64,000 nucleotides of DNA, taken from NCBI GenBank assembly GCA_030848545.1, contig JAVDCA010000010.1, positions 1 to 64,000 of the forward strand, read 5' to 3'. The position numbers and the translations under genes were made by a program. The DNA is from Astrobacterium formosum. Its GTDB lineage: Bacteria > Pseudomonadota > Alphaproteobacteria > Rhizobiales > Xanthobacteraceae. Numbering within the stretch: the stretch's first letter is position 1; every line of letters begins with the position of its first letter. The notes under the pieces were generated by a model. It ran no database searches. It was given only the letters and a program-made list of their open reading frames with translations, and was not told the origin of the DNA. Shown piece after piece: positions 24,575 to 35,053 of the stretch.

Positions 24575-25062
24575 ATGGCCAGCGTCGCCATCATCATGGG
24601 CAGCCAGTCCGACTGGCCGACCATGAAGCACGCCGCCGACACCCTGGCGGCACTCGAGATCCCCTTCGCGGCCAGGATCGTCTCCGCCCACCGCACCCCG
24701 GAGCGACTCTATGCCTTCGCCAAGGGCGCCAAGGCAGAAGGCTTCCAGGTCGTCATCGCGGGTGCCGGCGGCGCCGCCCACCTGCCCGGCATGACGGCGG
24801 CTATGACGCCGCTGCCGGTGTTCGGGGTTCCGGTGGAATCGAAAGCGCTTTCAGGGGTCGATTCGCTTTATTCCATCGTCCAGATGCCGCCGGGAATTCC
24901 GGTCGGGACGCTCGCCATCGGCCGGGCCGGGGCGATCAACGCGGCGCTCCTCGCCGCCGCCGTACTGGCCCTGAACGATCCCGCGCTCGCCGAGCGTCTC
25001 GCCGCGTGGCGGCAGAAGCAGACCGAAAGCGTCGCCGAAGAGCCGGCCGACGGGGTGGCGCC

Positions 25063-25066
<4 letters not shown>
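24575..25066 (+). CDS. purE: N5-carboxyaminoimidazole ribonucleotide mutase
   Basis: A 163-residue class I PurE of purine synthesis: it converts N5-CAIR, made by PurK, to CAIR. The signature '[12 protein letters not shown]' lies at the N-terminus, '[10 protein letters not shown]' carries the catalytic His, and '[12 protein letters not shown]' is the substrate loop. The stop overlaps the purK GTG start (GTGA at 25063-25066), so the two are translationally coupled. The C-terminal tail (TESVAEEP) is acidic and unconserved. Confidence 0.97.
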
Positions 25067-26157
<1,091 letters not shown>

Positions 26158-26318
26158 AACGCATCGCCGCAGCTCTTTTTGGAGCTTCTTGCCGGTGGAC
26201 ACTTCTTTCCGTTTCTGGTATTGGCCGCCCCTTCGGGAGAGCTGTGTGGCCAGTTGCTGGGCCGCCCCGGCCGGCCCCGGCAAAGACCCCGGAAGAATTT
26301 CGATCGAGAGGAACAAGC

Positions 26319-26663
26319 GTGCAGGTTCTCGTCCGCGACAATAATGTCGACCAAGCCCTCAAGGCGCTGAAGAAGAAGATGCAGCGCGAGGGCATTTTCC
26401 GCGAGATGAAGCTTCGCGGCCACTACGAGAAGCCCTCCGAGAAGAAGGCGCGCGAGAAGGCCGAGGCGATCCGCCGCGCCCGCAAGCTCGCCCGGAAGCG
26501 CGCCCAGCGCGAAGGCCTCCTCCCCGGCAAGCCGAAGCCTGTCCTGCGGGCTGGTGGCCCCGGCGGTCCGGGTGGCCCCCGCGGTCCTGGCCGTCCGGGT
26601 GGCGGTTTCGGCGCTGGCGCCAGCGCTGCTGGCGGCGGCGGATTCAGCCGCGGCCCGCGCTGA
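26319..26663 (+). CDS. rpsU: 30S ribosomal protein S21 with a long Gly-rich tail
   Basis: A 114-residue protein. The first 70 residues are S21 ('[23 protein letters not shown]', split here by family positions 3-25, and '[11 protein letters not shown]'); S21 sits near the anti-Shine-Dalgarno end of 16S rRNA. The C-terminal 40 residues are Gly/Pro/Arg-rich, an extension seen in some rhizobia. GTG 26319 is the start, with GAGAGGA 6 bases upstream. No dnaG or rpoD follows, unlike in E. coli. Confidence 0.93.
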   Translation: MQVLVRDNNVDQALKALKKKMQREGIFREMKLRGHYEKPSEKKAREKAEAIRRARKLARKRAQREGLLPGKPKPVLRAGGPGGPGGPRGPGRPGGGFGAGASAAGGGGFSRGPR

Positions 26664-26758
26664 TCCTGTCAGACCGTTTTGGTGAATTGCGCGCGCGCGG
26701 GCGGGGCGTCCCCTGCCCGCGTGAATGTTTGTGGAGCGCGGGGTCGAAAACGACCGTG

Positions 26759-27649
26759 ATGGCGAAGCTCCCTCACCGGCTCCTCCCCGGGGCACGGATG
26801 ACCGCCCTGGCTGCGGCGCTGCTGACGGCGGGCGCACTCGCCGGCTGCGCCGGTCTCGGCAACGGCTTCAGCTCCATGCCGGTGTCGACCAACGAGGAGG
26901 CGAGCTACGTCGCCTCGCCGGCCAACATCGCCTCGCTCACCGAGGTGATCGGCCGCAATCCCAAGGATCCGCAGGCCTACAACATGCGCGGCTCGGTGTT
27001 CGGCCAGGCCGGACGCCGGGAGGAGGCGCTCGCCGACTTCAACAAGGCGATCGCGATCGACCCCAACTACGCCCAGGCCTACGCCAATCGCGGCCTCCTC
27101 TATCGCCAGAGCAATCAGCTCGATCTCGCGCTCGCCGACTACAACCGCGCCGTCGCCATCGACGGCAGCTATGCGGTCGCCTTTCTGGGGCGCGGCATGG
27201 TGTACCGGCAGAAGAAACAGCTCCTGCAGGCCCTGGCGGACTTCAACAAGGCGATCCAGATCCGGCCCGACAACGCCCAGGCATATTACAATCGCGGGCT
27301 CCTGTATCAGAGCCAGACCCAGCACCAGTACGCCATCGACGACTTCACCACCGCCATCGGCCTCTCCCAGCAGCAGGCCGAGCCCTTCATCGCCCGTGGC
27401 TTGAGCTATCTCGCCGTCAACGACGTGAAGTCGGCGGCGAGCGATCTCGACGACGCCGTCGAGCTCGAGCCGCAGAACGCCCAGGCCTGGGCGAGCCGCG
27501 GCCTCGTCTACGAGCGCATGAACGACAAGGACAACGCCGCCGGCTCCTACGCCAAGGCGCTCAACATCCGCCAGGATTTCGAGCCCGCCCGCGCCGGCTT
27601 TGCCCGCATCGGCGGCCAATACGGCAAGAGCTACTCGACCACCCGCTGA
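26759..27649 (+). CDS. TPR-repeat lipoprotein
   Basis: A 296-residue protein with a lipoprotein signal: a basic start, hydrophobic stretch and lipobox LAGC (Cys near residue 30), so it should be anchored in the membrane facing the periplasm. Six to seven TPR units follow, with the usual 'AYNMRGSVF', 'AYANRGLLY', 'AYYNRGLLY' and 'AWASRGLVY' helices spaced by 34 residues. It resembles NlpI-type scaffold proteins of envelope biogenesis; the partner is unknown. ATG 26759 is the first codon giving a good signal peptide. Confidence 0.88.
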   Translation: MAKLPHRLLPGARMTALAAALLTAGALAGCAGLGNGFSSMPVSTNEEASYVASPANIASLTEVIGRNPKDPQAYNMRGSVFGQAGRREEALADFNKAIAIDPNYAQAYANRGLLYRQSNQLDLALADYNRAVAIDGSYAVAFLGRGMVYRQKKQLLQALADFNKAIQIRPDNAQAYYNRGLLYQSQTQHQYAIDDFTTAIGLSQQQAEPFIARGLSYLAVNDVKSAASDLDDAVELEPQNAQAWASRGLVYERMNDKDNAAGSYAKALNIRQDFEPARAGFARIGGQYGKSYSTTR

Positions 27650-27671
27650 CACTCCGGCCAGAGCGCCCGCC

Positions 27672-28154
27672 ATGCAGATCCGCCCCGCCCGCGACGACGA
27701 CAAGCCCGCCATCTGGGCCGTGATCCAACCCGTGTTCAGTGCCGGCGAAACCTATCCGCTGCCGCGCGACATCGTGGAGGCCGACGGCCTCGCCTACTGG
27801 TTCACGCCCGGCCACGAGGTGTTCGTCGCCGAGGACGAGGGCCGTGTCGTCGGCACCTACTATCTGCGCGCCAACCAGAAGGGCGGCGGCGCCCATGTGG
27901 CGAACTGCGGCTACATCACCGCGGCGGATGTGCGCGGGCGCGGCGTCGCCAGGACCATGTGCGGCCATTCGCTCGCGCGCGCCCGCGAGCGCGGATTCCG
28001 GGCGATGCAGTTCAACTTCGTGGTGTCGACCAACACCCGTGCGGTGAAGCTCTGGCAGGCCATGGGCTTCGAGATCGTCGGCCGCCTGCCCGCCGCCTTC
28101 GCGCATCCGGCCCACGGCCATGTGGACGCGCTGGTGATGTTCCGGACACTGTAA
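27672..28154 (+). CDS. GNAT-family N-acetyltransferase
   Basis: A 160-residue GNAT enzyme that transfers an acetyl group from acetyl-CoA. The N-terminal 'IRPARDDDKPAIW' strand-helix, the acceptor region, and the acetyl-CoA loop 'DVRGRGVARTMC' (motif A, Q/RxxGxG/A) near 98-109 are present; 'NTRAVKLWQAMGFE' is motif B. The substrate cannot be read from the sequence. ATG 27672 lies 22 bases after the TPR gene, so the two may be co-transcribed. Length is normal for the family. Confidence 0.88.
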   Translation: MQIRPARDDDKPAIWAVIQPVFSAGETYPLPRDIVEADGLAYWFTPGHEVFVAEDEGRVVGTYYLRANQKGGGAHVANCGYITAADVRGRGVARTMCGHSLARARERGFRAMQFNFVVSTNTRAVKLWQAMGFEIVGRLPAAFAHPAHGHVDALVMFRTL

Positions 28155-28352
28155 ACGGACGCACGCGTCCGGTTCCATTCTGGCGACGTGATGCGCACCT
28201 TCCTCTCCTCGCCGATAATTTAGCCATCCATCCGCGCAGACATGCCAATTTTTCGGCAGGGGCCTCCGCTCCTGTTGGCGTGCCGCCTGTCTGGGCAGTG
28301 CCCGCGAGGTTGGCACGTGTCGTGCTTTCTGGCACGCCGAGGAGCGTTGCGG

Positions 28353-29498
28353 ATGACGAAGGCCGCAGAGATCGACATCATCTCCGTATCCAAGATCTAC
28401 GGCCGCGTCACGGCAGTGCACGGCATCAGCCTCAAGATTCCGGCCGGCACCTATTGCTGCCTGCTCGGACCGTCGGGATGCGGCAAGACCTCGACGCTGC
28501 GGATGATCGCCGGCCACGAGGACATTTCCAGCGGCGACATCCGGCTCGGACATCGGGTCGTGACCGACCTGCCGCCCGCCAAGCGCGGCACCGCCATGAT
28601 GTTCCAGTCCTATGCCCTGTTTCCCCATCTCGATCTCGTCGACAACGTCGCGTTCAGCCTGAAGATGAAGGGCGTGGCGAAAGAGGAACGGCGCGCCAAA
28701 GCCCTCGACATGCTGCGCCTGATGCAGCTCGAAGCCTACGGGGCGCGCCGGCCCGCCCAGCTCTCCGGCGGACAGCAGCAGCGGGTGGCGCTGGCGCGGG
28801 CGCTGATCACCGATCCCGAGGCGCTGCTGCTCGACGAGCCGCTCTCCGCGCTCGATCCGTTCCTGAAAGTCCTCATGCGCGCCGAGCTCAAGAAGCTGCA
28901 GCGTTCGCTCGGCATCACCTTCGTGCACGTCACCCACAGCCAGGAGGAGGCGATGGCACTCGCCGACCTCGTCGTGGTGATGAACGAAGGCCGCATCGAA
29001 CAGGCGGCACCGCCCAGGACCGTGTTCGAACGGCCCGCCACCGCCTTCGTGGCGCGCTTCATGGGCGACCACAACGTGATTTCGGGCCGTGCCAGCGTGC
29101 AGGACGGCGACGGGGTCACCATCGAGGTGCCGGAGGGCGGGCGCTTTTCGGCCTCCGGCAAGGCGATCGCGATCGGCGAGCCGGCCGACATCGCGATCCG
29201 CACCGATCGGGTGCGCATCGCCGAGCCGACGGCTCCGGGGCTCGGCTTCACCGGCGTCGTCGCCAACATCGAATATCTCGGCTCGAGCGCCAAGATCGTC
29301 TGTGCGGGCGCCGGCATCGCGAGTTTCACCACGCTCCTGAGCGACGCCGAGTTCTTCGCGAAAGGCGTCAAGGTCGGCGACGCCGTGCCGCTGTCCTGGG
29401 ACGCCCGGGACGCCATCGTGCTCGGCTCGCCGGACGACAAGGCCCCACACATGATCCCGCACATCAACCGCCCAACGCACGTGGAGACGACAGCATGA
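28353..29498 (+). CDS. ABC transporter ATP-binding protein, polyamine-type (PotA-like)
   Basis: A 381-residue ATPase: Walker A GPSGCGKT at 39-46, Q-loop 'MMFQSYALFP' near 82-91, signature LSGGQ at 137-141, Walker B 'ALLLDEP' at 157-163 and the switch His in 'VHVTHSQEEA'. The C-terminal TOBE domain (about 285-370) identifies the CUT1/PotA type. It energises import by the two permeases further on. The start has GGAG about 9 bases upstream. Its stop overlaps the start of the binding-protein gene (ATGA at 29495-29498). Confidence 0.93.
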   Translation: MTKAAEIDIISVSKIYGRVTAVHGISLKIPAGTYCCLLGPSGCGKTSTLRMIAGHEDISSGDIRLGHRVVTDLPPAKRGTAMMFQSYALFPHLDLVDNVAFSLKMKGVAKEERRAKALDMLRLMQLEAYGARRPAQLSGGQQQRVALARALITDPEALLLDEPLSALDPFLKVLMRAELKKLQRSLGITFVHVTHSQEEAMALADLVVVMNEGRIEQAAPPRTVFERPATAFVARFMGDHNVISGRASVQDGDGVTIEVPEGGRFSASGKAIAIGEPADIAIRTDRVRIAEPTAPGLGFTGVVANIEYLGSSAKIVCAGAGIASFTTLLSDAEFFAKGVKVGDAVPLSWDARDAIVLGSPDDKAPHMIPHINRPTHVETTA

Positions 29499-30796
29499 CC
29501 ACCCCCCGCAAACACTCCTTTGGCAAATCCGCGTCCGGGATCACTCGCCGCTCGCTCCTCAAGTCGGGCGTCGCCGCCGCAGCGGCAGCGGGCGCCGGCA
29601 GCCTCATCAGCGCCCCGAGCGTGTGGGCGCAGACCCAGATCACGCTGCGCCAGTTCGGCACCGGCGTCTCGAACCTCAATGCCATCGCGGAGCGCTGCAA
29701 GAAGGATCTCGGCATTACGCTGGAGATGACTGCGACGGACTCCGACGCCGCCGCCCAGCGCGCGGTGACGCAGCCGAACTCCTACGACGTCGCCGACGTC
29801 GAGTACTGGATCGCCAAGAAGGTGTTTCCGGCCGGCGTATTGCAGCCGATGGACGTCAAGAAGCTCAAATACTACGACAAGATCGTGCCACTGTTCATCA
29901 ACGGCAAGCTGAAGGCCGACAGCGTCATCGCCCAGGGCACGGCGCCGCACACGGTCGGCTTCGTCGACAAGCCCGGCGCCAAAGCTTTCGCCAAGGCGCC
30001 GACCCAGTGGCTCACCATGGTGCCGACCATCTACAATGCCGACACCCTCGGCATTCGCCCCGATCTGGTCGGCCGCGACATCACCAGTTGGGCCGACATC
30101 ATGGACCCGAAATTCAAGGGCAAGACGTCGATTCTCAACATCCCGTCCATCGGCATCATGGATGCCGCCATGATCATGGAGGCGATGGGCAACGTCAAAT
30201 ACGCCGACAAGGGCAACATGACCAAGGCCGAGATCGACAAGACCATCGATTTCCTCATCAAGGCCAAGAAGGACGGCCAGTTCCGCGCCTTCTGGAAGTC
30301 GTTCGACGAGAGCGTCAACCTGATGGCGTCGGGCGAGGTGATCATCCAGTCCATGTGGTCGCCGGCGGTCGCCGCCGTGCGTTCCAAGGGCATCGCGTGC
30401 AAGTACCAGCCGTTGAAGGAAGGCTACCGCGCCTGGGGCGGCGGCCTCGGCCTCGCCGCCCATCTGAAAGGCGCCAAGCTCGACGCCGCTTACGAGTACA
30501 TCAACTGGTACCTGTCGGGCTGGGTCGGCGCCTACCTGAACCGCCAGGGCTACTACTCGGCCGCCATGGACACGGCCAAGCAGCATATGAGCGAGGACGA
30601 GTGGGGTTTTTGGGTCGAGGGCAAACCCGCCAAGGCCGACATCCTCTCCCCCGACGGCAAGGTGATGGAGAAGGCCGGGGCGGTGCGCGACGGCGGCTCG
30701 TTCGACGAGCGCATGGGCAAGGTGGCGTGTTGGAACTCGGTTATGGACGAAGACCGCTACATGGTCCGTCGCTGGAACGAGTTCATCGCCTCGTGA
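29495..30796 (+). CDS. ABC transporter substrate-binding protein with Tat signal
   Basis: A 433-residue periplasmic binding protein (spermidine/putrescine family, PotD-like). The N-terminus has a twin-arginine motif (ITRRSLLKSG), a hydrophobic Ala/Gly stretch and a cleavage site near SVWAQ, so it is exported folded. The mature part has the two-lobe pattern 'MVPTIYNADTLG', 'SWADIMDPKFKGK' and 'YINWYLSG'. Ligand unknown; a polyamine-like or carboxylate compound is expected. Start by ATGA overlap with the ATPase gene. It is followed by palindromic repeats before the permease genes. Confidence 0.9.
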   Translation: MTTPRKHSFGKSASGITRRSLLKSGVAAAAAAGAGSLISAPSVWAQTQITLRQFGTGVSNLNAIAERCKKDLGITLEMTATDSDAAAQRAVTQPNSYDVADVEYWIAKKVFPAGVLQPMDVKKLKYYDKIVPLFINGKLKADSVIAQGTAPHTVGFVDKPGAKAFAKAPTQWLTMVPTIYNADTLGIRPDLVGRDITSWADIMDPKFKGKTSILNIPSIGIMDAAMIMEAMGNVKYADKGNMTKAEIDKTIDFLIKAKKDGQFRAFWKSFDESVNLMASGEVIIQSMWSPAVAAVRSKGIACKYQPLKEGYRAWGGGLGLAAHLKGAKLDAAYEYINWYLSGWVGAYLNRQGYYSAAMDTAKQHMSEDEWGFWVEGKPAKADILSPDGKVMEKAGAVRDGGSFDERMGKVACWNSVMDEDRYMVRRWNEFIAS

Positions 30797-30867
30797 GGGT
30801 GGCTACTCGTATTCACTCTGGGCGTAAGACGGTGCACGCATACGCCGCCTCGCACACTGCCTGCTCC

Positions 30868-31026
30868 CTCCCCCACGCAACCCGGGCTTGCCCGGGTTGC
30901 GCATCATCGTGCGCAGGTCGGGCGAGCCCGACCTGCGGCGGGGGAGGGCTGGGGAGGGGGGTGGCGGCAGACTCTGTGCTCGTGGCTCACCCCCCTCCCT
31001 GCCCCTCCCCCGCAAGGGGGGAGGGA
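30868..31026. repeat. Composite palindromic repeat inside the ABC operon
   Basis: It contains two perfect 11-bp hairpins with 2-nt loops: GCAACCCGGGC-TT-GCCCGGGTTGC (30877-30900) and GCAGGTCGGGC-GA-GCCCGACCTGC (30913-30936). They are flanked by C-rich and G-rich tracts (CTCCCCC / GGGGGAGG) that also pair. A related CCCCTCCCCCGCAAGGGGGG element ends near 31026. It separates the binding-protein gene from the permease genes. Confidence 0.85.
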
Positions 31027-31043
31027 ACCGGGGGGCTCGTGCC

Positions 31044-31958
31044 ATGACGACGATCGCCTCCGAGCCCGTCACCCACGCCATCGCGACGCCGCGGAGGAAA
31101 TTTCCGCGGCTCTCCGGCACCGTCCTGTCGTGGCTGCAGGCGGCGCCGCTCGCCGCGGTCCTCGGCGTCTTCCTGGCGCTGCCGATCCTCATGATCGTCG
31201 TGGTGTCGTTCTGGGACTACGACTTCGCCCGCATGTACCCGGCCTTCGTCCTCACCAACTATGTGGAGGCGCTCGGCTCCTGGGTGACCTGGAAGACCTA
31301 TCTCAACACGCTGAAGTTCGCCGTCATGGTGTGGGCGATCACCCTCGTGGTCGGTTTCTGGATCGCCTATTTCCTCGCCTTCCATGTCCGCACCGCCGCC
31401 GTGCAGATGGTCCTCTTCCTCGTCTGCACGGTGCCGTTTCTGACCTCGAACATCATCCGCATGATCTCCTGGATCCCGGTGCTGGGGCGGAACGGCATCG
31501 TCAATTCGGCGCTCATGAAGACCGGCCTGGTATCGGCGCCGATCGAGGGGCTGCTCTATTCGGACTTCGCCGTTGTCCTCGCCATGGTGCATCTCTACGC
31601 GCTGTTCATGGTGACGCCGATCTTCAACACGTTGATGCGCATCGACCGCTCGCTGATCGAGGCGGCGCGCGACGCCGGCGCCTCGGCGCGGCAGGTCCTC
31701 ACCGACGTCGTCATCCCGCTCGCCAAGCCCGGCATGGCGATCGGATCGATCTTCGTGGTCACGCTGGTGATGGCGGATTTCTCCACCGTGCAGGTGATGT
31801 CGGGCGGCCAGAGCGCCTCGGTCGCCCTGATGATGAAGAACCAGATGTCGCTGCTGCAATATCCTGCCGCCGCCGCCAATGCGGTCGTGCTGCTCGTCCT
31901 GGTGCTGGTCATGGTCGCCGCCATGCTGCGCATCGTCGACATCCGCAAGGAGCTCTGA
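31044..31958 (+). CDS. ABC transporter permease (PotB-like)
   Basis: A 304-residue inner-membrane permease with six main membrane segments, the first near 32-55 after a cytoplasmic N-terminus. The EAA loop that contacts the ATPase is 'EAARDAGASARQVLTDVVIP' near 215-235. It belongs to the binding-protein-dependent permeases of the polyamine group. It forms a channel with the next gene product. ATG 31044 follows the palindromic repeat closely, with GGGGGG-rich sequence instead of a normal ribosome site. The operon order is ATPase, binding protein, permease, permease. Confidence 0.92.
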   Translation: MTTIASEPVTHAIATPRRKFPRLSGTVLSWLQAAPLAAVLGVFLALPILMIVVVSFWDYDFARMYPAFVLTNYVEALGSWVTWKTYLNTLKFAVMVWAITLVVGFWIAYFLAFHVRTAAVQMVLFLVCTVPFLTSNIIRMISWIPVLGRNGIVNSALMKTGLVSAPIEGLLYSDFAVVLAMVHLYALFMVTPIFNTLMRIDRSLIEAARDAGASARQVLTDVVIPLAKPGMAIGSIFVVTLVMADFSTVQVMSGGQSASVALMMKNQMSLLQYPAAAANAVVLLVLVLVMVAAMLRIVDIRKEL

Positions 31959-31964
31959 GGCGCC

Positions 31965-32783
31965 ATGACCGACGGTCGCCGCCCCGCCAGCTTCTATCTG
32001 CTCGCGGCCTTCTTCGGCCTGTTCGTCCTTTTCCTTTACGGGCCGTTGTCGGCGATCGTGATCCTGTCCTTCCAGGGGCCCAATGGCGGCCTCACCTTTC
32101 CGCTCAACGGCGTGTCGCTGCACTGGTTCGCCAACCTGTTCGAGCAGCAGGCGGTGGGCGACTTCGGCGGCTCGTTTCGCCGCTCGCTCATGCTCGGGCT
32201 CGCCGTCATGGCGGTGACGGTCGTGGTGTCGCTTTGCGCCGGGCTCGCCTTCCGGCGGCGCTTCATCGGCGAGACGGCGTTGTTCTATCTCACGGTCGCG
32301 AGCCTCGTGGTGCCGTCGATCATCCTCTCGCTCGGCATCGGCGTCATGTTCAACGAGGCCGGCGTCGAGCCGACCTGGTATTCCTCCGCCTTCGGAGCCC
32401 ATCTCACCTGGACGCTGCCGTTCGGCGTCCTCATCATGATGGCGGTGTTCAACCGCTTCTCGCCATCCTACGAGGAGGCGGCGCGCGACCTCGGCGCCAG
32501 CCCATGGCAGGCCTTCGCCCATGTGGTGCTGCCGATGATCGCTCCGAGCCTGGTCGGCATCGGCCTGTTCGGCTTCACCCTTTCCTATGATGAATTCGCC
32601 CGCTCGCTGATGACCGCCGGCACCTACAACACCCTGCCACTCGAAATCTACGGCATGACCACCAATGTGACGACACCGGTGCTCTACGCGCTCGGCACCG
32701 TCACCACGGTGTTCTCGCTCTTCGTCATCGGCGCGACGCTCGCCGTCATCTTCATGCTGGAGCGGCGGCGGGCGCGGATGTGA
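31965..32783 (+). CDS. ABC transporter permease (PotC-like)
   Basis: A 272-residue permease with six membrane segments and the EAA loop 'EAARDLGASPWQAFAHVVLP' near 168-188. PotC-type permeases pair with a PotB-type partner, here the gene 6 bases upstream. The C-terminus ends in a basic cluster (LERRRARM). The gene completes the four-gene importer; no regulator is linked to it. A pair of palindromes follows that may stabilise or end the transcript. Confidence 0.92.
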   Translation: MTDGRRPASFYLLAAFFGLFVLFLYGPLSAIVILSFQGPNGGLTFPLNGVSLHWFANLFEQQAVGDFGGSFRRSLMLGLAVMAVTVVVSLCAGLAFRRRFIGETALFYLTVASLVVPSIILSLGIGVMFNEAGVEPTWYSSAFGAHLTWTLPFGVLIMMAVFNRFSPSYEEAARDLGASPWQAFAHVVLPMIAPSLVGIGLFGFTLSYDEFARSLMTAGTYNTLPLEIYGMTTNVTTPVLYALGTVTTVFSLFVIGATLAVIFMLERRRARM

Positions 32784-32827
32784 GGGTGCGGCGCAGAATC
32801 GTTTGAACGGCGGCAGTTACACAGCCG

Positions 32828-32913
32828 TCATGCCCGCGCTTGTCGCGGGCATCCACGCCTTGAACCCGCGCCACACCAGAGACGTGGATGGCCGGGACAA
32901 GCCCGGCCATGAC
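32828..32913. repeat. Pair of palindromes after the ABC operon
   Basis: GTCATGCCCGCG-CTTGT-CGCGGGCAT (from 32828) and ATGGCCGGGA-CAAG-CCCGGCCAT-GAC (to 32913) form two hairpins, and the outer arms (GTCAT.. / ..ATGAC, TCCACG / CGTGGA) also pair. This is a well-known repeat style of Hyphomicrobiales intergenic DNA. It lies between two converging genes. Confidence 0.8.
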
Positions 32914-32942
32914 GAAGGAAGGATTGACGCCCGTGGTCGGCC

Positions 32943-33668
32943 TCACACCATGATCTGCCCGCCATTGGCGGTCAGCGTCGAGCCGGTGATGAAGGAGGCG
33001 GCGTCGGAGGCCAGGAAGACGACGCAGCGGGCGATGTCCTCGGGCTCGCCCAGGCGGCCGACCGGAATGAGCGGCAGGATCGACTTCTCAAGGACTTCCT
33101 TCGGCACCGCCTGCACCATTTCGGTGTTGATGTAGCCCGGGCAGATGGCATTGACGGTGATGCCCGCGCGGGCGTTCTCCTGGGCGAGCGCCTTGGTGAA
33201 GCCGATCTCGCCGGCCTTGGCGGCGGAGTAGTTGGCCTGGCCCATCTGTCCCTTCTGGCCGTTGATGGACGAGATGTTGATGATGCGGCCGAATTTCCGC
33301 GCCCGCATGCCCTCGATCACCGGCCGGCACATGTTGAACAGCGAATTCAAATTGGTGTTGATGACCGCGTTCCACTGCTCGGGGGTCATGCGGTGGAACA
33401 TGCCGTCGCGGGTGATGCCGGCATTGTTGACCAGGATGTCGACCGCCCCGAGCTCGGCCGCGACCTGGGCGAGGCCGGCCGCGCAGGCATCGAACGAGCC
33501 GACGTCCCATTTGTAGACCGCGATGCCGGTGTCCTGCTTGAAGGCTTCTGCCGCCTCGTCGTTGCCGGCATAGCTCGCCGCGACCGTGCAGCCCGCTTCC
33601 TTCAAGGCTTTGGAAATCGCCGCGCCGATGCCGCGCGTGCCTCCCGTGACCACCGCCACGCGTCCCAT
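32943..33668 (-). CDS. phaB: Acetoacetyl-CoA reductase
   Basis: A 241-residue short-chain dehydrogenase that reduces acetoacetyl-CoA to (R)-3-hydroxybutyryl-CoA with NADPH for polyhydroxybutyrate synthesis. The cofactor loop is TGGTRGIG at 8-15; the catalytic residues are Ser134, Tyr147 and Lys151. The PhaB-specific 'GQKGQMGQANYSAAKAG' and C-terminal 'LTANGG' are present. GGGAGGA lies 7 bases before ATG 33668. It follows a thiolase gene but a strong hairpin lies between them, so it may have its own promoter. Confidence 0.94.
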   Translation of the reverse strand: MGRVAVVTGGTRGIGAAISKALKEAGCTVAASYAGNDEAAEAFKQDTGIAVYKWDVGSFDACAAGLAQVAAELGAVDILVNNAGITRDGMFHRMTPEQWNAVINTNLNSLFNMCRPVIEGMRARKFGRIINISSINGQKGQMGQANYSAAKAGEIGFTKALAQENARAGITVNAICPGYINTEMVQAVPKEVLEKSILPLIPVGRLGEPEDIARCVVFLASDAASFITGSTLTANGGQIMV

Positions 33669-33743
33669 ATACCAATCCTCCCGGTCTTTGGTTCTTTTTA
33701 CACGGTCCGCCCGGGGCGGCAACGACCAACGCACAAAAGCATT

Positions 33744-33779
33744 CGGCCTCCCCGGGGACGAATTGTCCCGGGGAGGCCG
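33744..33779 (-). terminator. Strong hairpin between phaA copy 1 and phaB
   Basis: CGGCCTCCCC-GGGGAC pairs with GTCCCGGGGAGGCCG around GAATT, a stem of about 14 bp with one bulge. On the minus strand it is followed by AATGCTTTTG, a weak T-tract. It may terminate or attenuate the upstream operon before phaB. Confidence 0.6.
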
Positions 33780-33856
33780 TAAAGGTCAATCCGACCGAAG
33801 GCCAATCCGGCCTCCGCCATTGGTCGCAGTGCGCAGCGGCGACCGAGCGCGGCGCG

Positions 33857-35032
33857 CTAGCGCTCCACGCACATGGCGATGCCCATGCCGCCGCCGATGC
33901 ACAAGGTCGCCAAGCCCTTCTTGGCGTTGCGCTTCTGCATCTCGTAGAGGAGCGTCGTGAGGACCCGGGCGCCCGACGCCCCGATCGGATGCCCGATCGC
34001 GATGGCGCCGCCATTGACGTTGACCTTGGCGGGATCCCAGCCGAGGTCCAGGTTGACCGCGCAGGCCTGGGCCGCGAAGGCCTCGTTGGCCTCGACGAGG
34101 TCGAGGTCGGCAACGCTCCAGCCGGCCTTCTTCAGGGCGGCGCGGGAGGCCGGGATCGGGCCCGTCCCCATGATCTTGGGATCGACGCCGACGCTGGCCC
34201 ACGACGCGATGCGGGCGAGCGGTGTCTTGCCTTCGCGGGCGGCCTGGCTCGCCCGCATGAGCACCAGCGCGGCGGCGCCGTCATTGATGCCCGACGCGTT
34301 CGCGGCCGTAACCGTGCCGTCCTTCTTGAAGGCCGGCTTGAGCTTGGCGACGCCTTCCAGCGTGGTGCCGGGGCGGATGTACTCGTCCGCCTCCACCGTG
34401 ATCTCGCCCTTGCGCGTGCTGATCACCACCGGAACGATCTCGTCCTTGAAGCGTCCGGCCTTCTGCGCCGCCGCGGCCTTGTTCTGCGACGCCACCGCGA
34501 ACTCGTCCTGCCGGGCCCGGCTGATCTTCCATTGCTCGGCGACGTTCTCGGCGGTGATGCCCATGTGATAGCCGTTGAAGATGTCCCACAGCCCGTCCTT
34601 GATCATGCTGTCGACGAGGTCGAGCGGGCCCATTTTCTGGCCGGCACGCAGGTGGGCACAATGGGGCGCCAGGCTCATGGACTCCTGCCCGCCCGCCACC
34701 ACGATGTCGGTATCGCCGGCGATCAGAGACTGATAGGCGAGCGCCACCGCCCGCAGGCCGGAGCCGCACACCTGGTTGACCCCATAGGCCGGGGCCTCGA
34801 TGGCGATGCCGGCCGCGACCGCCGCCTGGCGGGCCGGGTTCTGACCCTGCGCCGCCGTCAGCACCTGGCCGAGAACAACCTCGGAGACCCGGCCGGGCTC
34901 GATGCCGGCGCGTTCGAGCGCGCCCAGGATCGCGACCTTGCCGAGTTCGTGGGCTGGAACGGTCGCGAAGGCGCCATTGAAGGACCCGACGGCGGTCCGG
35001 GCCGCCGATACGATGACCACATCGTCTTGCAT
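33857..35032 (-). CDS. phaA: Acetyl-CoA acetyltransferase (beta-ketothiolase), copy 1
   Basis: A 391-residue biosynthetic-type thiolase joining two acetyl-CoA to acetoacetyl-CoA, or splitting acetoacetyl-CoA in catabolism. The catalytic residues are Cys89 (NQVCGSG), His348 (GHPIGASG) and Cys378 (LCIGGGMG). GGAG lies 7 bases before ATG. It is last in the CitMHS-AtuA-AtoDA operon, 21 bases after atoA. It is very similar to the thiolase at 41005-42183, above all in the C-terminal third. In this operon it probably cleaves acetoacetyl-CoA formed by the CoA-transferase. Confidence 0.95.
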   Translation of the reverse strand: MQDDVVIVSAARTAVGSFNGAFATVPAHELGKVAILGALERAGIEPGRVSEVVLGQVLTAAQGQNPARQAAVAAGIAIEAPAYGVNQVCGSGLRAVALAYQSLIAGDTDIVVAGGQESMSLAPHCAHLRAGQKMGPLDLVDSMIKDGLWDIFNGYHMGITAENVAEQWKISRARQDEFAVASQNKAAAAQKAGRFKDEIVPVVISTRKGEITVEADEYIRPGTTLEGVAKLKPAFKKDGTVTAANASGINDGAAALVLMRASQAAREGKTPLARIASWASVGVDPKIMGTGPIPASRAALKKAGWSVADLDLVEANEAFAAQACAVNLDLGWDPAKVNVNGGAIAIGHPIGASGARVLTTLLYEMQKRNAKKGLATLCIGGGMGIAMCVER

Positions 35033-35053
35033 TTAAAAGCTCCTATGGATCGT

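Noticed and set aside
24425..24781. Upstream extension of the diguanylate cyclase frame
   Set aside because: It would be antisense to purE, whose identity is certain.
30987..32522. 511-codon minus-strand frame opposite the ABC permease genes
   Set aside because: His/Asp/Arg-rich translation typical of antisense frames; the plus-strand permeases are unambiguous.
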